Assembly: GCF_004293625.1 (NCBI RefSeq) | Contig: NZ_CP033040.1 | Span: 1,674,001 to 1,738,000, forward strand | Length of the DNA: 64,000 bases | Source: Thiomicrorhabdus indica | GTDB lineage: Bacteria > Pseudomonadota > Gammaproteobacteria > Thiomicrospirales > Thiomicrospiraceae | Direction: 5' to 3' | The notes under the pieces: generated by a model | What the model saw: only the letters and a program-made list of their open reading frames with translations | The model's database searches: none | Told to the model about the DNA's origin: nothing | Position numbers and translations under genes: made by a program | Shown here: positions 1-10,061 of the stretch, one piece after another | Layout of the letters: each line of letters starts with the position of its first letter | Position numbering within the stretch: the stretch's first letter is position 1

Positions 1-668
1 AGATGTGCTTGACGCTGCAAAATAGTTAAAAAATTATCTGCAAAATTTTCATACTCATTCATCAACAAATCCACGCGATTACTCAAACGGTTATAGGCAA
101 TCACCGCCGGAATTGCAGCAAAAAGACCGATTGCAGTAGCAATCAATGCCTCAGAAATCCCTGGAGCAACCGCGGCTAGAGTTGCGTGTTGTACGTTACC
201 TAATGATTGAAAGGCATGCATTACTCCCCAAACTGTTCCAAACAAGCCAATGTAAGGTGCTGAAGAGCCAACTGTGGCCAAAAAATTCAAATGTTTTTCG
301 AGACGATCATTTTCACGAGAAAAGGCGATTTTAATGGCGCGTTGTGAAGCAGAAACTAAATCAGTAGTATTGGTGACACCTTGATTTTGTAAACGTATAA
401 ATTCTCGAAAACCATCTGCAAAAATTAAGGAAAGACCTTTATGGGTGTCACGATTAGACTCCACTTCTTTAAAAAGATTTGTTAGCTCTTGAGAACTCCA
501 AAAATTGGCTTCAAATTGCTCAGCCTGCAAACGTGATTTTCTTAATTCGTTACTTTTGGCAAAGGCAATTGCCCATACAGCTACAGACATCAGTGCCAAA
601 ATTAACATGACAGCTTGGACAACTGGACTTGCAGTTAAAACCAATGTCATTAAATCCATTTCTTGCAT
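1..668 (-). CDS. tolQ: TolQ, Tol-Pal inner-membrane proton channel subunit (partial, runs off left edge)
   Basis: Only the first 222 codons are in the window. The protein opens with a hydrophobic segment (about residues 10-33). It ends with the polytopic block typical of MotA/TolQ/ExbB proteins, including GTVWGVMHAF and AVAPGISEALIATAIGL. TolQ with TolR forms the proton-driven motor that energises TolA-Pal during outer-membrane constriction. The ATG at 668 follows an AGAGGA ribosome site. It lies 107 bases after ruvB on the same strand. In many gammaproteobacteria ybgC sits between ruvB and tolQ; here there is no room for it. ExbB is the alternative, but the ruv neighbourhood favours TolQ. 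Confidence 0.88.
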   Translation of the reverse strand, partial: MQEMDLMTLVLTASPVVQAVMLILALMSVAVWAIAFAKSNELRKSRLQAEQFEANFWSSQELTNLFKEVESNRDTHKGLSLIFADGFREFIRLQNQGVTNTTDLVSASQRAIKIAFSRENDRLEKHLNFLATVGSSAPYIGLFGTVWGVMHAFQSLGNVQHATLAAVAPGISEALIATAIGLFAAIPAVIAYNRLSNRVDLLMNEYENFADNFLTILQRQAH

Positions 669-775
669 TGAGCATTCCTCTTTTCTATGACGACATTCTG
701 CTGAACAAAATCCCTACATTTCTATACTGGTTTTCTTATTAGAAATCATTTATACAAAATTAATTGACAAGAACT

Positions 776-1789
776 TTACTCATTCACATCTGATTTTTCA
801 ACTTTCAAATGTGAATAAGCACTTGAGGTTGCGACTCGACCTCTTGGCGTTCGTATTAAAAACCCTTCTTGAACCAAAAATGGCTCAATTACATCTTCAA
901 TCGTACCGCGTTCTTCGCCTAAGGCTGTAGCTATACTATCAATTCCTACTGGCCGGCCTTCAAATTTATGAATTAAAGTTTCTAAGAACTTCACATCCAT
1001 TTTATCCAACCCAAGATTATCGACCTCCAAAAGATTTAATGCCAAATTTGCCATTTCTTGGGTAATTATTCCTTCCCCTTTGACCTGGGCATAATCTCGT
1101 ACTCTGCGCAATAACCGATTGGCAATACGGGGTGTTCCTCTTGAACGCCGGGCAATTTCAAGTGCTCCGGCCTCATCCGCTTCCAATCCTAAAATATTGG
1201 CTGAACGCTGGACGATTAAAGAAAGTTCGGTGTGCGAATAAAACTCCAACCGTTGGACGAGACCGAAGCGATCTCGAAGCGGCGAAGTCAAAAGTCCTGC
1301 CCGGGTCGTCGCACCAACTAGTGTAAACGGAGGGATATCAATTTTGACACTTTGAGCTGCTGGCCCTTCACCAATGACAATATCAATTTGATAATCTTCC
1401 ATTGCAGGATAGAGAACTTCTTCAACAATTGGGCTAAGACGATGAATTTCATCAACAAACAGTACATCATGCGGTTCAAGACGAGTGAGAATTGCGGCTA
1501 AATCGCCCGGCTTTTCAATGACGGGTCCAGAAGTTTGGCGAAGAGTCACTCCCATCTCTTGCGCAATAATATTAGACAAAGTTGTTTTTCCAAGTCCAGG
1601 GGGGCCATAAAGCAAAACATGGTCTAAAGATTCGCCACGCATTTTCGCAGCTTGCATTGACAACATCAATTGATCCCGAACCGCTTCTTGACCGATATAT
1701 TCATGGATTTGTTTTGGACGAACAGAGGGAGCTTGATAAATATCGTCCTCAACCTCTTGGCTACCAACAATGCGATCTGTTTCAATCAT
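776..1789 (-). CDS. ruvB: RuvB, Holliday junction branch-migration ATPase
   Basis: Hexameric AAA+ motor that drives branch migration with RuvA. The 337 residues match the usual family length. Visible motifs are the Walker A loop GPPGLGKTT (62-70), Walker B DEIH (113-116), the GATTRAG sensor segment and a C-terminal winged-helix region ending near RGRVATS. It is the last ruv gene of a ruvC-ruvA-ruvB series, 31 bases after ruvA, and is probably cotranscribed from aspS/nadA. Nothing is unusual in the protein. Confidence 0.98.
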   Translation of the reverse strand: MIETDRIVGSQEVEDDIYQAPSVRPKQIHEYIGQEAVRDQLMLSMQAAKMRGESLDHVLLYGPPGLGKTTLSNIIAQEMGVTLRQTSGPVIEKPGDLAAILTRLEPHDVLFVDEIHRLSPIVEEVLYPAMEDYQIDIVIGEGPAAQSVKIDIPPFTLVGATTRAGLLTSPLRDRFGLVQRLEFYSHTELSLIVQRSANILGLEADEAGALEIARRSRGTPRIANRLLRRVRDYAQVKGEGIITQEMANLALNLLEVDNLGLDKMDVKFLETLIHKFEGRPVGIDSIATALGEERGTIEDVIEPFLVQEGFLIRTPRGRVATSSAYSHLKVEKSDVNE

Positions 1790-1820
1790 TCTTAATTCTC
1801 TCTACCCTGTAGATCTTTCC

Positions 1821-2459
1821 TTAAAGCTTAATGCTCTGCAAAGACTTTTTAATGAGCGTTTCAAGGTTATCATTCGGATCAAATACCGCCTCAACCATTT
1901 TCAGGGCTTGCGACTCTTTATAACCTAAGGAAACTAATGCGGATACTGCATTGTTTTTAATACCAATTTGCGGTGCAGGTTTTACAGACGAAGATTCACC
2001 GGCCGGTTGCGTTAAACTGAAATCATCGGTTTGGTAATCAATCTGCTGTGAGTCAATTAATGGCTTTAAGCGATCTCGCATTTCAATTTGCAAGCGCTCG
2101 GCTGTTTTTTTGCCGACACCTGGAATTTTGGTTAAAGCCACAATATCTGCCTGATCTACCTTCTGGCAAAATTCATGAACACTCATGGTCGATAAAATCG
2201 CCAGTGCCATTTTGGCACCAATTCCATTTACCTTAATCAAGGTTTTGAAAAGCGTTTTTTCGGATTCTGTTGCAAAACCAAACAATTGCATCGCATCTTC
2301 ACGTACATGCATATGCGTTAAAATTACCACCTCATGCCCGAGTTCCAATGAATAGAACGTCGACATAGGTGCTTCCACTTCATAACCAACACCGGCCACA
2401 TCAATAAACATCAATGGAGGGGTTTTCTTAACCAATTTACCGCGTAGAAATCCAATCAT
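1821..2459 (-). CDS. ruvA: RuvA, Holliday junction-binding subunit
   Basis: Tetrameric protein that holds the four-way junction and loads RuvB. At 212 residues it shows the N-terminal OB-fold start (MIGFLRG), two helix-hairpin-helix motifs (VNGIGAKMA and [12 protein letters not shown]) and a C-terminal RuvB-contact domain ([12 protein letters not shown]). The acidic linker between domains II and III carries a copy of ACCGGCCGGT read as Pro-Ala-Gly. It is flanked by ruvC (39 bases upstream) and ruvB (31 bases downstream). Confidence 0.97.
   Translation of the reverse strand: MIGFLRGKLVKKTPPLMFIDVAGVGYEVEAPMSTFYSLELGHEVVILTHMHVREDAMQLFGFATESEKTLFKTLIKVNGIGAKMALAILSTMSVHEFCQKVDQADIVALTKIPGVGKKTAERLQIEMRDRLKPLIDSQQIDYQTDDFSLTQPAGESSSVKPAPQIGIKNNAVSALVSLGYKESQALKMVEAVFDPNDNLETLIKKSLQSIKL
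1998..2007. repeat. ACCGGCCGGT palindrome, in ruvA
   Basis: Exact copy, read as Pro-Ala-Gly in the flexible linker of RuvA. Confidence 0.95.
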
Positions 2460-2498
2460 AATTTCAAGTTATACCTTAAAACGTCAAAAACGAATATT

Positions 2499-3017
2499 TT
2501 AAAACTTCGAGCCTTTTGATACCTTTTCAGCATCAATCCCCAATGACATATAACGATCATGGCACAAAGCGCAGGCCAAAGCATCAGCAGCATCTTCTTG
2601 CGGACTATCGGTAAGCTTTAAAAGATTTTGCACCATATACTGCACTTGGTCCTTTCCTGCGTGACCTTTGCCAACTATCGTACTTTTAATTTGGGTAGGC
2701 GTGTATTCCATAATCGGTACATCATGCATGGCCGCAGCACACAAGATAACGCCACGAGCCTGCCCAAGAGTGATAGCAGATTTGGGATTTTTATACACAA
2801 AGACTTTTTCTACAGCCATAACATCAGGTTGATATTGTTCAATCAACTGACAAATCGATAGATAAATATTTTTGAGGCGTTGCGCGCCAGACAACTTTTC
2901 GACACGGATTACACCACTTACAAGATATGAGGGGTTATAGCGTCCTGATTCGACAATACCAAAACCAGTTTTACGAGAACCGGGGTCAATCCCTAAGACA
3001 CGACGCGGCTTTTTCAA
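2499..3017 (-). CDS. ruvC: RuvC, Holliday junction resolvase
   Basis: Dimeric endonuclease that cuts junctions positioned by RuvAB. The four acidic catalytic residues of the family are present: D11 (GIDPGSRKTGFG), E70 (AVEKVFV), and D142 and D145 (EDAADALA). Length of 172 is typical. The start is a TTG at 3017; no ATG is available ahead of the essential GIDPG strand, so the rare start is needed. The gene begins only 8 bases after the nadA stop, suggesting translational coupling. Confidence 0.96.
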   Translation of the reverse strand: MKKPRRVLGIDPGSRKTGFGIVESGRYNPSYLVSGVIRVEKLSGAQRLKNIYLSICQLIEQYQPDVMAVEKVFVYKNPKSAITLGQARGVILCAAAMHDVPIMEYTPTQIKSTIVGKGHAGKDQVQYMVQNLLKLTDSPQEDAADALACALCHDRYMSLGIDAEKVSKGSKF

Positions 3018-3025
3018 ATCAAAGC

Positions 3026-4108
3026 CTAGGACTGTTTCGGAGCAATTAGCCCCGCTTGACGTGAAAAATCTAACATTCGCTCAAGGGAAACTAAGGCTTT
3101 AGTTCGAATGGTATTATCCACTAAAACTTCCGGCGCTTGATTTTTTAGACAATCTCGGAGATTTTGAAGGCTATTCATCGCCATCCAAGGACAATGTGCA
3201 CAACTTTTACATGTCGCTCCATGGCCCCCTGTTGGCGCAACAATCAATGTTTTATTCGGAGCCAACTGCTGCATTTTATAAAAAATATTGTAGTCAGTTG
3301 CCACAATAAATTTTTCATAAGGCATGGTTTGAACCGCATTCAGCAAAACCTTAGTCGAGCCTACAACATCAGCCTGAGATACAACAGAAGCCGGAGACTC
3401 CGGATGAATTAAAAGCTTGGCTTCAGGATGTTTTTGACGTAACTCTTCAAGCTCAAAACTTTTGAATTCATCATGCACAATACAATGCCCTTGCCAGCGA
3501 ATCATTTCAATACCGGTTTCTTTTTCAATCCAATCACCTAAATGGCGATCTGGTGCCCAAATAATTTTTTCGCCCTGCTCTTTTAAGTAAGTGACTATTT
3601 GCAAAGCATTTCCGGAAGTCACAACCCAATCAGCTACCGCTTTAACCTCAGCACTGGTATTTGCATAAACCACCACCTTGTGTTCAGGGTATTGTGCACA
3701 GAACTCTGCAAACTCATCTGCGGGACAACCGATATCCAACGAACACGTTGCCTCAAGGTCGGGCATTAGAACCGTTTTCTCAGGAGAGAAGATCTTGGCA
3801 GTCTCTCCCATAAAACGAACACCACAGACGACCAGAACATCTGCATCCGATTGCGCACCGAAATTTGCCATTTCAAGTGAATCAGCGACCACACCACCGG
3901 TTTCTTCTGCCAAAGCTTGTAACTCGTCATCGACATAATAATGCGCTACTAACTGTGCATTACTCGCCTTAAGAAGCTGTTTAATCTCAGCTTTAAGTGC
4001 CTGTTTTTGCTGATCATTCAACCAAGGTTGAGTCGGCGCATCACTCGCAAGCTGCTGAATGCGTGACTCAAGTTGTACGGGAATGTTCTGTGCCTGTGAA
4101 ACTGTCAT
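3026..4108 (-). CDS. nadA: NadA, quinolinate synthase
   Basis: Condenses iminoaspartate with dihydroxyacetone phosphate to quinolinate in de novo NAD synthesis, using an oxygen-sensitive [4Fe-4S] cluster. The protein shows the family signatures [18 protein letters not shown] and [15 protein letters not shown], and the Cys-rich C-terminal [13 protein letters not shown] that supplies a cluster ligand. I take the ATG at 4108; a TTG six bases upstream is also in frame. It sits between aspS and ruvC, where yebC is commonly found, with only a few bases to either neighbour. The cotranscription with aspartyl-tRNA synthetase is curious but may be chance. Confidence 0.96.
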   Translation of the reverse strand: MTVSQAQNIPVQLESRIQQLASDAPTQPWLNDQQKQALKAEIKQLLKASNAQLVAHYYVDDELQALAEETGGVVADSLEMANFGAQSDADVLVVCGVRFMGETAKIFSPEKTVLMPDLEATCSLDIGCPADEFAEFCAQYPEHKVVVYANTSAEVKAVADWVVTSGNALQIVTYLKEQGEKIIWAPDRHLGDWIEKETGIEMIRWQGHCIVHDEFKSFELEELRQKHPEAKLLIHPESPASVVSQADVVGSTKVLLNAVQTMPYEKFIVATDYNIFYKMQQLAPNKTLIVAPTGGHGATCKSCAHCPWMAMNSLQNLRDCLKNQAPEVLVDNTIRTKALVSLERMLDFSRQAGLIAPKQS

Positions 4109-4120
4109 AGTCAACCGAAA

Positions 4121-5908
4121 TTATTTATCGCCACCGCGAGTTGGCTTTCGGAAGCGTAATAGCAACTCTTCAAGCTGGGCATTATCTACTAAACCAGGAG
4201 CCTCAGTTAATGGACAAGAAGCTGACTGAGTTTTTGGAAATGCGATAACGTCTCGAATCGATGGAATATCACCTAAAATCATGACCAGACGATCTAGGCC
4301 AAATGCCATACCCGCATGCGGTGGACAACCATATTTTAGAGCATCTAAAAGGAAACCAAATTTCTCTTGAGCTTCCTCATCAGAAATTCCAAGCAATTTA
4401 AATACTGCTGCTTGCATATTTGTATCATGAATACGCACTGAGCCACCGCCCACTTCAAGCCCATTAATAACAAGATCATAGGCGCGTGACAACATCTGCT
4501 CAGGCGCATCATGGTTTAGAATTTCTTCTGTCGTTGCTTTTGGCTGCGTAAATGGGTGGTGAATTGCTGTCATTCTAGCCGTTGCTTCATCTTCTTCAAA
4601 CATTGGGAAGTCGACTACCCAAACAGGCTTAAAGCGGCCATTTAACATACCAAGATCTTCACCCAGCTTGACACGTAAAGCACCAATTGCATCATTCACA
4701 ACTTTTGCAGAATCTGCGCCAAAGAAGACAATATCACCATCTTTTGCATCGACACGTTCCATGATTTGCATGACTTGATCTGGGAAGAATTTAATAATAG
4801 GTGATTGCAGACCGTCGATACCAGCTGACATATCATTGACTTTAATGTACGCCAAACCTTTTGCACCATAAATTCCAACAAACTTGGTGTATTCATCAAT
4901 TTCTTTGCGCGACATTGAGCCTGCACCTGGGACACGTAATGCAACAACACGTCCCTTCGGATCTTTAGCCGGTCCAGCAAAAACTTTGAACTCAATATCT
5001 TGTAGAAGATCTGCAATATCAACCAGTTGCATATCAATACGCAAATCTGGACGATCAATTCCGTATTTCGAAATGGCATCCGCATAGGTCATTCGTGGAA
5101 AGTCATCCTCAAATTCATACCCAATCGCTTCTTTAAAGATCGTTTTGGTCAGACCTTCCATGGTATTCATGACTTGCTCTTCCGTCATGAATGAAGTCTC
5201 AATATCTAACTGTGTAAATTCAGGTTGACGATCCGCACGCAAGTCTTCATCACGGAAACAGCGAGTAATTTGGTAATAACGGTCAAAGCCAGACATCATT
5301 AGCAACTGTTTAAAGAGTTGAGGTGATTGTGGAAGCGCAAAGAACTTATTTGCATGGGTACGACTTGGAACCAAGTAATCACGTGCCCCTTCTGGCGTTG
5401 ATTTCGTTAGGATTGGTGTTTCCATATCCATAAAGTTGTTGTCATCTAAATAGCGACGCATCGAGCGAGTAATCGCATATCGCAACTTCAGGTTGTTTTG
5501 CATTTCATCACGACGAAGATCAATATAACGATATTTCAGACGTGTCTCTTCGCCAACATTTTTCTCATCCAACTGGAATGGAATAGGTTCTGCCATTGAC
5601 AGCACGTCCAATTTTTCCACTACAATCTCGATTTTCCCAGTTTTCATATTTGGGTTAATCGTCCCTTCCGAACGAGCAATGACTTTACCAGTAATGCTTA
5701 AAACGCATTCAGCGCGTAGCTTTTCCGCGACTGCAAACTCTGGACGCTCATCAGGATTCACTACCACCTGCACAATTCCCTCACGGTCGCGCAAATCGAT
5801 AAAAATGACCCCACCGTGGTCACGGCGACGATGAACCCAACCGGCAACCTGTACCGTCTGGTCAATGAAAGTTTCTGTTACTTGTCCACAGTAATGCGTA
5901 CGCATCAT
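4121..5908 (-). CDS. aspS: AspS, aspartyl-tRNA synthetase
   Basis: Class II synthetase charging tRNA-Asp (possibly also tRNA-Asn; discrimination cannot be judged here). The 595 residues fit the bacterial type. It has an N-terminal OB anticodon-binding domain ([15 protein letters not shown]), class II motif 2 ([18 protein letters not shown]), an inserted GAD domain and motif 3 ([13 protein letters not shown]). The double ATG start follows AAAGG. It is first in a tight minus-strand series with nadA, ruvC, ruvA and ruvB. A DUF502 gene lies upstream, a common partner of aspS. Confidence 0.98.
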   Translation of the reverse strand: MMRTHYCGQVTETFIDQTVQVAGWVHRRRDHGGVIFIDLRDREGIVQVVVNPDERPEFAVAEKLRAECVLSITGKVIARSEGTINPNMKTGKIEIVVEKLDVLSMAEPIPFQLDEKNVGEETRLKYRYIDLRRDEMQNNLKLRYAITRSMRRYLDDNNFMDMETPILTKSTPEGARDYLVPSRTHANKFFALPQSPQLFKQLLMMSGFDRYYQITRCFRDEDLRADRQPEFTQLDIETSFMTEEQVMNTMEGLTKTIFKEAIGYEFEDDFPRMTYADAISKYGIDRPDLRIDMQLVDIADLLQDIEFKVFAGPAKDPKGRVVALRVPGAGSMSRKEIDEYTKFVGIYGAKGLAYIKVNDMSAGIDGLQSPIIKFFPDQVMQIMERVDAKDGDIVFFGADSAKVVNDAIGALRVKLGEDLGMLNGRFKPVWVVDFPMFEEDEATARMTAIHHPFTQPKATTEEILNHDAPEQMLSRAYDLVINGLEVGGGSVRIHDTNMQAAVFKLLGISDEEAQEKFGFLLDALKYGCPPHAGMAFGLDRLVMILGDIPSIRDVIAFPKTQSASCPLTEAPGLVDNAQLEELLLRFRKPTRGGDK

Positions 5909-5957
5909 AACTAAAGCCTTTGTTAAATTATTTTTGTTAATTATTAAATACTTTTCT

Positions 5958-5967
5958 ACCGGCCGGT
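5958..5967. repeat. ACCGGCCGGT palindrome, intergenic (DUF502/aspS)
   Basis: Exact copy in the 90-base gap upstream of aspS, about 50 bases from its start. Confidence 0.95.
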
Positions 5968-5998
5968 TCCATCTTTACCTGAATCCAACCGATTAAAT

Positions 5999-6640
5999 TT
6001 ATGCTTCTTGCTCTCTAGCTTTTTTACCTGCTAGTTTTTCTGGCGAAACTACCCCACCTGAAATCACCATTTTTAAAGCATCATCCACTTCTAAATCAAG
6101 TTTTATGATATCCGAGCGGTCTGCCATAATAAAAAAACCAGAAGTTGGGTTTGGTGTGGTCGGCACAAACAAATTCACAACATCAGGCATTCCCGTTTTG
6201 CGTTGAGGTTCCGAAATGTTCTTTCCTGTCTGAAACGCCAACGTCCACAAACCTTTGCGCGGGTACTCTATCAAAAATACATTCTGAAATGTCTGTTCTC
6301 CAGAACCAAAAACGGCTTCTGCAATTTGTTTAACCGCTTTATAAATACTTCTAACAAGTGGAATTCGAGCTAAAAAGGACTCCCAGAAACCAACCAACTT
6401 ACTGCCAATCAAATTTGCCACCAGCATACCGGTAAATAAGATCAACAAAAATGACAGTAAAACGCCTAACCCCGGAATATCCATACCCAAAAGGGTTTCA
6501 GGCCGATATTTCATTGGCAGCAAAAGTAGGCTTTGATCGAATAAATCCACCAAAAACTTGACCACTGCAATTGTCACACCCAATGGCAACCAAACCAGAA
6601 GGCCAGCAATCAAATAACGCTTGAGAAACGACATATCCAT
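5999..6640 (-). CDS. DUF502 inner-membrane protein
   Basis: A 213-residue membrane protein of the DUF502 family, recognised by the start SFLKRYLIAGLLVWLPLG, a second hydrophobic hairpin (GLGVLLSFLLILFTGMLVANLIG) and the conserved patch IPLVRSIYKAVKQ followed by VFVPTTPNPTSGF-like sequence. Two or three transmembrane segments lie in the first 90 residues, with a soluble C-terminal half. The function is not established. Proteobacterial DUF502 genes often precede aspS, as here. The first ATG (6640) and a second ATG two codons in are both possible starts. Confidence 0.9.
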   Translation of the reverse strand: MDMSFLKRYLIAGLLVWLPLGVTIAVVKFLVDLFDQSLLLLPMKYRPETLLGMDIPGLGVLLSFLLILFTGMLVANLIGSKLVGFWESFLARIPLVRSIYKAVKQIAEAVFGSGEQTFQNVFLIEYPRKGLWTLAFQTGKNISEPQRKTGMPDVVNLFVPTTPNPTSGFFIMADRSDIIKLDLEVDDALKMVISGGVVSPEKLAGKKAREQEA

Positions 6641-6746
6641 TCGCCCGTCGAAAATATTTGAGCATTATAGAGGAATTCGCTTTTTAAATAAAAACAAACC
6701 GACCTTTAAAAGCAAATTTATTAAGTGGAGAAAATCGAAAGAAAAT

Positions 6747-6756
6747 ACCGGCCGGT
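6747..6756. repeat. ACCGGCCGGT palindrome, intergenic (CBS gene/DUF502)
   Basis: Exact copy in the gap between the CBS-domain gene stop and the DUF502 gene start on the same strand. Confidence 0.95.
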
Positions 6757-6804
6757 TATATTCTTATTGGCAGCCTTAAAAAAACAAAAGTCAAAAAGGA
6801 GAAT

Positions 6805-7428
6805 TTAGACGTAAATTTCAACTGGTGGTTCTTTAGCCAAACGTTTGACTAAATCACCTTGTGTGACAATCCCAACCAAGCGCTCTTCATCCGTGACCAC
6901 AATCGCCCCAACATCAAATTCACTGAACACTTGAGCGACTTGGCGAATCTCAGTGTCCATTGAAGTCGTAACAACTTGTCTCTGCATAATCTTGGCTAAA
7001 GACTGATTTGCACCTTGTTCAATGCTCCCTTGCTCATCAATAATTAAGCGCTTCAACAATTGGATGCGATTAACCATTCCAATCAAAACACCATCATCGA
7101 CAACTGGAAGGTAATCAATCTGTAAACGCTCCATTCGATCGTATACTTGCATCAACAAACTATTTAACTCGATGGTAATCACCGGATGACTCATCACTTC
7201 GGCCACCTTTACTGCAATCCGACGTTTCGACTCGGCTTGGTTTTTTTGATAAGCAGTTAATTTTTTTTGTGTTTGGGCTTGATTAGGCAGGTGTGAATCG
7301 ACATCCAATTCTTTTAATTGAGAATCCGTTACTTGGTTAATACGCGTAGCGGGGTCTACCCTGATAAGAGGTAATTGCTGAATATTTGCCGCAAATGATT
7401 GCCCTTCAGGGCTATAGACCACAAACAC
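6805..7428 (-). CDS. Tandem CBS-domain protein
   Basis: A 207-residue soluble protein. Residues 1-75 are a family-specific N-terminal segment rich in Gln and Lys. Residues 80-205 are a CBS pair: VAEVMSHPVITIELNS opens the first repeat, and IMQRQVVTTSMDTEIRQVA with GAIVVTDEERLVGIVTQGDLVKRL forms the second. CBS pairs usually bind adenine nucleotides and regulate attached or partner proteins; no effector domain is attached here. The start is a GTG at 7428 with GAGGAG six bases upstream. It stands alone, divergent from ispA, so its partner is unknown. Confidence 0.9.
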   Translation of the reverse strand: MFVVYSPEGQSFAANIQQLPLIRVDPATRINQVTDSQLKELDVDSHLPNQAQTQKKLTAYQKNQAESKRRIAVKVAEVMSHPVITIELNSLLMQVYDRMERLQIDYLPVVDDGVLIGMVNRIQLLKRLIIDEQGSIEQGANQSLAKIMQRQVVTTSMDTEIRQVAQVFSEFDVGAIVVTDEERLVGIVTQGDLVKRLAKEPPVEIYV

Positions 7429-7575
7429 TTTTAGCTCCTCATCTCACCCTATTCGAATACGTAACTTTTAGAATTCTATAGTTATTCTAACGGCCGGCAA
7501 TGGCATATTCTGAATTTTCGTCATTCTACAGCTATACTGTGCACCTTTTAATGACATTCTGAAACAGCATTCTAT

Positions 7576-8475
7576 ATGGAAGCCCTAAAACTCTACCAAG
7601 CTAAAATTGAACTCTTTCTTGATGATGCACTTCAAAACTTGCCAGCCAATCCTATAAACTTGCAAGAAGCCATTCGCTACTCAACGCTAAATCAAGGTAA
7701 GCGAATTCGCCCCGCAATGCTTTTAGCCATCGGTGAAATTTTTGAAATTGAAGAAAATAAACTTTCTGCACCGGCTTGTGCATTAGAACTGATTCACTGC
7801 TATTCATTAGTACATGACGATTTACCGGCAATGGACGATGATAACTTACGTCGAGGAAAACCGACTTGTCATATTGCGTTTAACGAAGCAACCGCTATTT
7901 TAGTCGGCGATGCCCAACAAACTCTAGCTTTTGAAATTCTGGCTACCGAGAACAAAATCTCAGCAGAACATCGAATTGAAATGATTCAAATTCTGTCAAA
8001 ATCCGCCGGCGTGAATGGCATGGTGGCCGGACAACAAATTGACTTAAACTCTGAAAATACCGAAGCGCCTATTTCATTAGACGAACTGAAAACTCTACAC
8101 CGACTCAAAACTGGGGCCTTAATTAAAGCAGCATTTTTACTGGGAGCTTGTCAAAGCACAAAATTTGAACAATACCGGCCGGTTCTGGAAAATTTAGGCG
8201 AAAGCATTGGATTGGCATTTCAAGTGCAAGACGACATTATCGATATTGAATCCGACACACAGACACTTGGAAAAACTCAAGGCAAAGATGAAGCGGCCAA
8301 TAAATCCACTTTTCCAAAATTACTCGGTTTAGAAGCGGCTAAAGGTTATCGAGACTCACTTATTGAACAAGCAAAAAACGCCTTAAAAAGCCTGCCAAAC
8401 AACTCTAAAACTGGAAAAAATACACACCGATTCTTGGAACAACTCATCGAATTTATTGCCCAAAGAAACCACTAA
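7576..8475 (+). CDS. ispA: IspA, farnesyl diphosphate synthase (short-chain prenyltransferase)
   Basis: Condenses IPP with DMAPP and GPP to farnesyl diphosphate for quinone, undecaprenyl and other isoprenoids. The first aspartate-rich motif, DDLPAMDDD, has the DDxxxxD spacing of bacterial FPP synthases. The second is QDDIID. GKRIRP near the N-terminus binds IPP. Length of 299 is typical. A palindrome copy is read as Arg-Pro-Val. xseB and dxs, common neighbours, are absent here. Geranyl-type specificity is not excluded. Confidence 0.93.
   Translation: MEALKLYQAKIELFLDDALQNLPANPINLQEAIRYSTLNQGKRIRPAMLLAIGEIFEIEENKLSAPACALELIHCYSLVHDDLPAMDDDNLRRGKPTCHIAFNEATAILVGDAQQTLAFEILATENKISAEHRIEMIQILSKSAGVNGMVAGQQIDLNSENTEAPISLDELKTLHRLKTGALIKAAFLLGACQSTKFEQYRPVLENLGESIGLAFQVQDDIIDIESDTQTLGKTQGKDEAANKSTFPKLLGLEAAKGYRDSLIEQAKNALKSLPNNSKTGKNTHRFLEQLIEFIAQRNH
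8174..8183. repeat. ACCGGCCGGT palindrome, in ispA
   Basis: Exact copy, read as Arg-Pro-Val (QYRPVLEN). Confidence 0.95.
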
Positions 8476-8570
8476 ACTAATTGCTGTTTTCAAGGTTTTC
8501 ACAACTCGAATTTTTTATAAAAAAAAGTTATAATAAACAACTTATTTTAGATAATTGAGAAAGCACTTCC

Positions 8571-8954
8571 ATGGCGCAAACATTTGTTTTAAAAACACTT
8601 TTAGATTTTGCCTCTGCACACAGCTTACGCGCTTACCCAGGTGATTGTGCAAAATTACATGGTCATAATTGGAAGATTGAGGTTCAAGTGCGCGGACACA
8701 AACTCAACGACATCGGTATGGTCATTGACTTTAAAGAGATCAAACGTCATGCAAAAGAAGTCGTCAAAGAGTTAGACCACACGTTTTTAAATGATCACCC
8801 CTATTTTAAAGAAGATCACAACCCCACCGCCGAGAATATTGCGGTATACCTCTATCGTGAAATTCAAAGCCGCATCCAAACCGATTTAGTTCAAATGCAT
8901 CAAATTACCGTTTGGGAAAATGATCGTAACTGTGTCATCTACTCAGAAGAGTAA
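8571..8954 (+). CDS. queD: QueD, 6-carboxytetrahydropterin synthase
   Basis: Second step of preQ0/queuosine synthesis: 7,8-dihydroneopterin triphosphate to 6-carboxytetrahydropterin. The 127-residue protein keeps the family layout. FASAHSLRAYPGDCAKLHGHNW holds the catalytic Cys and zinc His residues, and DHTFLND and NPTAENIA follow. A C-terminal WENDRNCVIY carries the conserved glutamate. The last step of the same pathway, queG, is encoded at 51.8 kb in this window. PTPS-like homologues of other function are possible, but the Cys-containing motif supports QueD. Confidence 0.93.
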   Translation: MAQTFVLKTLLDFASAHSLRAYPGDCAKLHGHNWKIEVQVRGHKLNDIGMVIDFKEIKRHAKEVVKELDHTFLNDHPYFKEDHNPTAENIAVYLYREIQSRIQTDLVQMHQITVWENDRNCVIYSEE

Positions 8955-8963
8955 AACAAAAAA

Positions 8964-8997
8964 CAATGGGCTGTTTCATCCATAGAAGCGCCCATTG
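8964..8997 (+). terminator. Possible terminator hairpin after queD
   Basis: An 8-bp perfect stem CAATGGGC/GCCCATTG with an 18-base loop begins just after the queD stop. No U-run follows on the plus strand, and an A-run precedes it, so termination strength is doubtful. Confidence 0.4.
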
Positions 8998-9097
8998 CCT
9001 AAGCATAAATCTTTTCCTCAGCTTCTTGTCCCTAGAAAATTGCGTTAATATATTCAGCTTGTTTTGCTCTGAAAGCTAGATTCTAAGGACTTCAATT

Positions 9098-9997
9098 TTG
9101 TTCACACACACCCAAATTCCTTTTTTCGAATTAAACTTACCTCAAATTATTGTATTTGGTAGTTTGTTTGGCTTAATTATTGGCAGCTTTATTTCAATGC
9201 TAAGCTGGCGATTACCTCGCTTATTAATGGCTCAATATACGCATGATATTGCACAAGAAACCGGAAATTCGGTCAGTGAAAATTCACCGGCCGGTAACGA
9301 ATCCAACACTATTGACTACAACCCAGAACAATCAATTCTCAGCCAACTAAGTGTTGGTGGCTCGAAATGCCCCCACTGCAAAACACGTTTAAAGTGGTAT
9401 CAACTGTTTCCATTATTTAGCTGGCTTTTCTCTCGCGGGAAATGCTTGCACTGTAAACACCCCATCTCCACCCGCTATCCTCTTATTGAATTATTTACAG
9501 CCGTTTCAACGGTTGTCATTTTGTGGCAATTTGAACTGTCTCCAATTGGAATTGCTGCATTAATTTTTAACTACACATTAATTACGATTAGTGTGATTGA
9601 CTTTGAACACCACTTAATCTTGGATGTCATCAATTACCCTTTTTTGTGGTTAGGTCTGCTAATAAACACGCAAGGCTGGTTTGCCTCACTGGAAGAAGCT
9701 GTTTGGGGGGCTGCAATCGGTTATCTATTGCTTTGGCTGGTGTTCCACGGTTTTAAATTCATAACTGGAAAAGAAGGCATGGGGTTTGGCGATTTTAAAA
9801 TGCTAGCAGCACTCGGCGCTTGGTTTGGTGCTTTAGCACTTGCACAAATTATACTGATTGCAGCCGTAGCAAGCATCCTAGCCGGAGTCATTGGAACCTT
9901 ACTCAAACGACACTCATACGAGCAACCTCTTGCATTCGGCCCTTTTCTTGCCATTGGTGGTTGGTGTACGCTTTTCTTTGGAGCAAGTTTGTTTTAA
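9098..9997 (+). CDS. pilD: PilD, type IV prepilin leader peptidase / N-methyltransferase
   Basis: Integral-membrane aspartyl protease (A24 family) that cleaves and N-methylates prepilins and pseudopilins. The N-terminal GSFISMLSWRLP is followed by a long soluble loop with the paired zinc motifs CPHC and CLHC. The two catalytic aspartates are in IDFEHHLILD and GFGDFK. About eight hydrophobic segments are visible. The start appears to be a TTG at 9098, seven bases after AAGGAC. pilB and pilC, usual neighbours, are not here. The cytosolic loop contains a palindrome copy (Pro-Ala-Gly) that the domain does not need. Confidence 0.95.
   Translation: MFTHTQIPFFELNLPQIIVFGSLFGLIIGSFISMLSWRLPRLLMAQYTHDIAQETGNSVSENSPAGNESNTIDYNPEQSILSQLSVGGSKCPHCKTRLKWYQLFPLFSWLFSRGKCLHCKHPISTRYPLIELFTAVSTVVILWQFELSPIGIAALIFNYTLITISVIDFEHHLILDVINYPFLWLGLLINTQGWFASLEEAVWGAAIGYLLLWLVFHGFKFITGKEGMGFGDFKMLAALGAWFGALALAQIILIAAVASILAGVIGTLLKRHSYEQPLAFGPFLAIGGWCTLFFGASLF
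9286..9295. repeat. ACCGGCCGGT palindrome, in pilD
   Basis: Exact copy, read as Pro-Ala-Gly in the poorly conserved cytosolic loop of PilD. Confidence 0.95.
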
Positions 9998-10027
9998 ATC
10001 ATTTTGCCATACATCAAAATAAAACCT

Positions 10028-10030
10028 CAA
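10028..10030. repeat. Target-site duplication, left copy (CAA)
   Basis: The 3 bases CAA immediately before the left IS end match CAA at 11347-11349. IS3-family elements duplicate 3-4 bases. The match is short, so the call depends on the inverted-repeat boundaries. Confidence 0.6.
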
Positions 10031-10061
10031 TGTCCCGTCCTGAAATAAGTTGACACTTTTT

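Noticed and set aside
4696-5085. Open frame of 129 codons inside aspS on the same strand
   Set aside because: It is a shifted frame of the well-conserved aspS coding sequence, without a ribosome site or recognisable protein.
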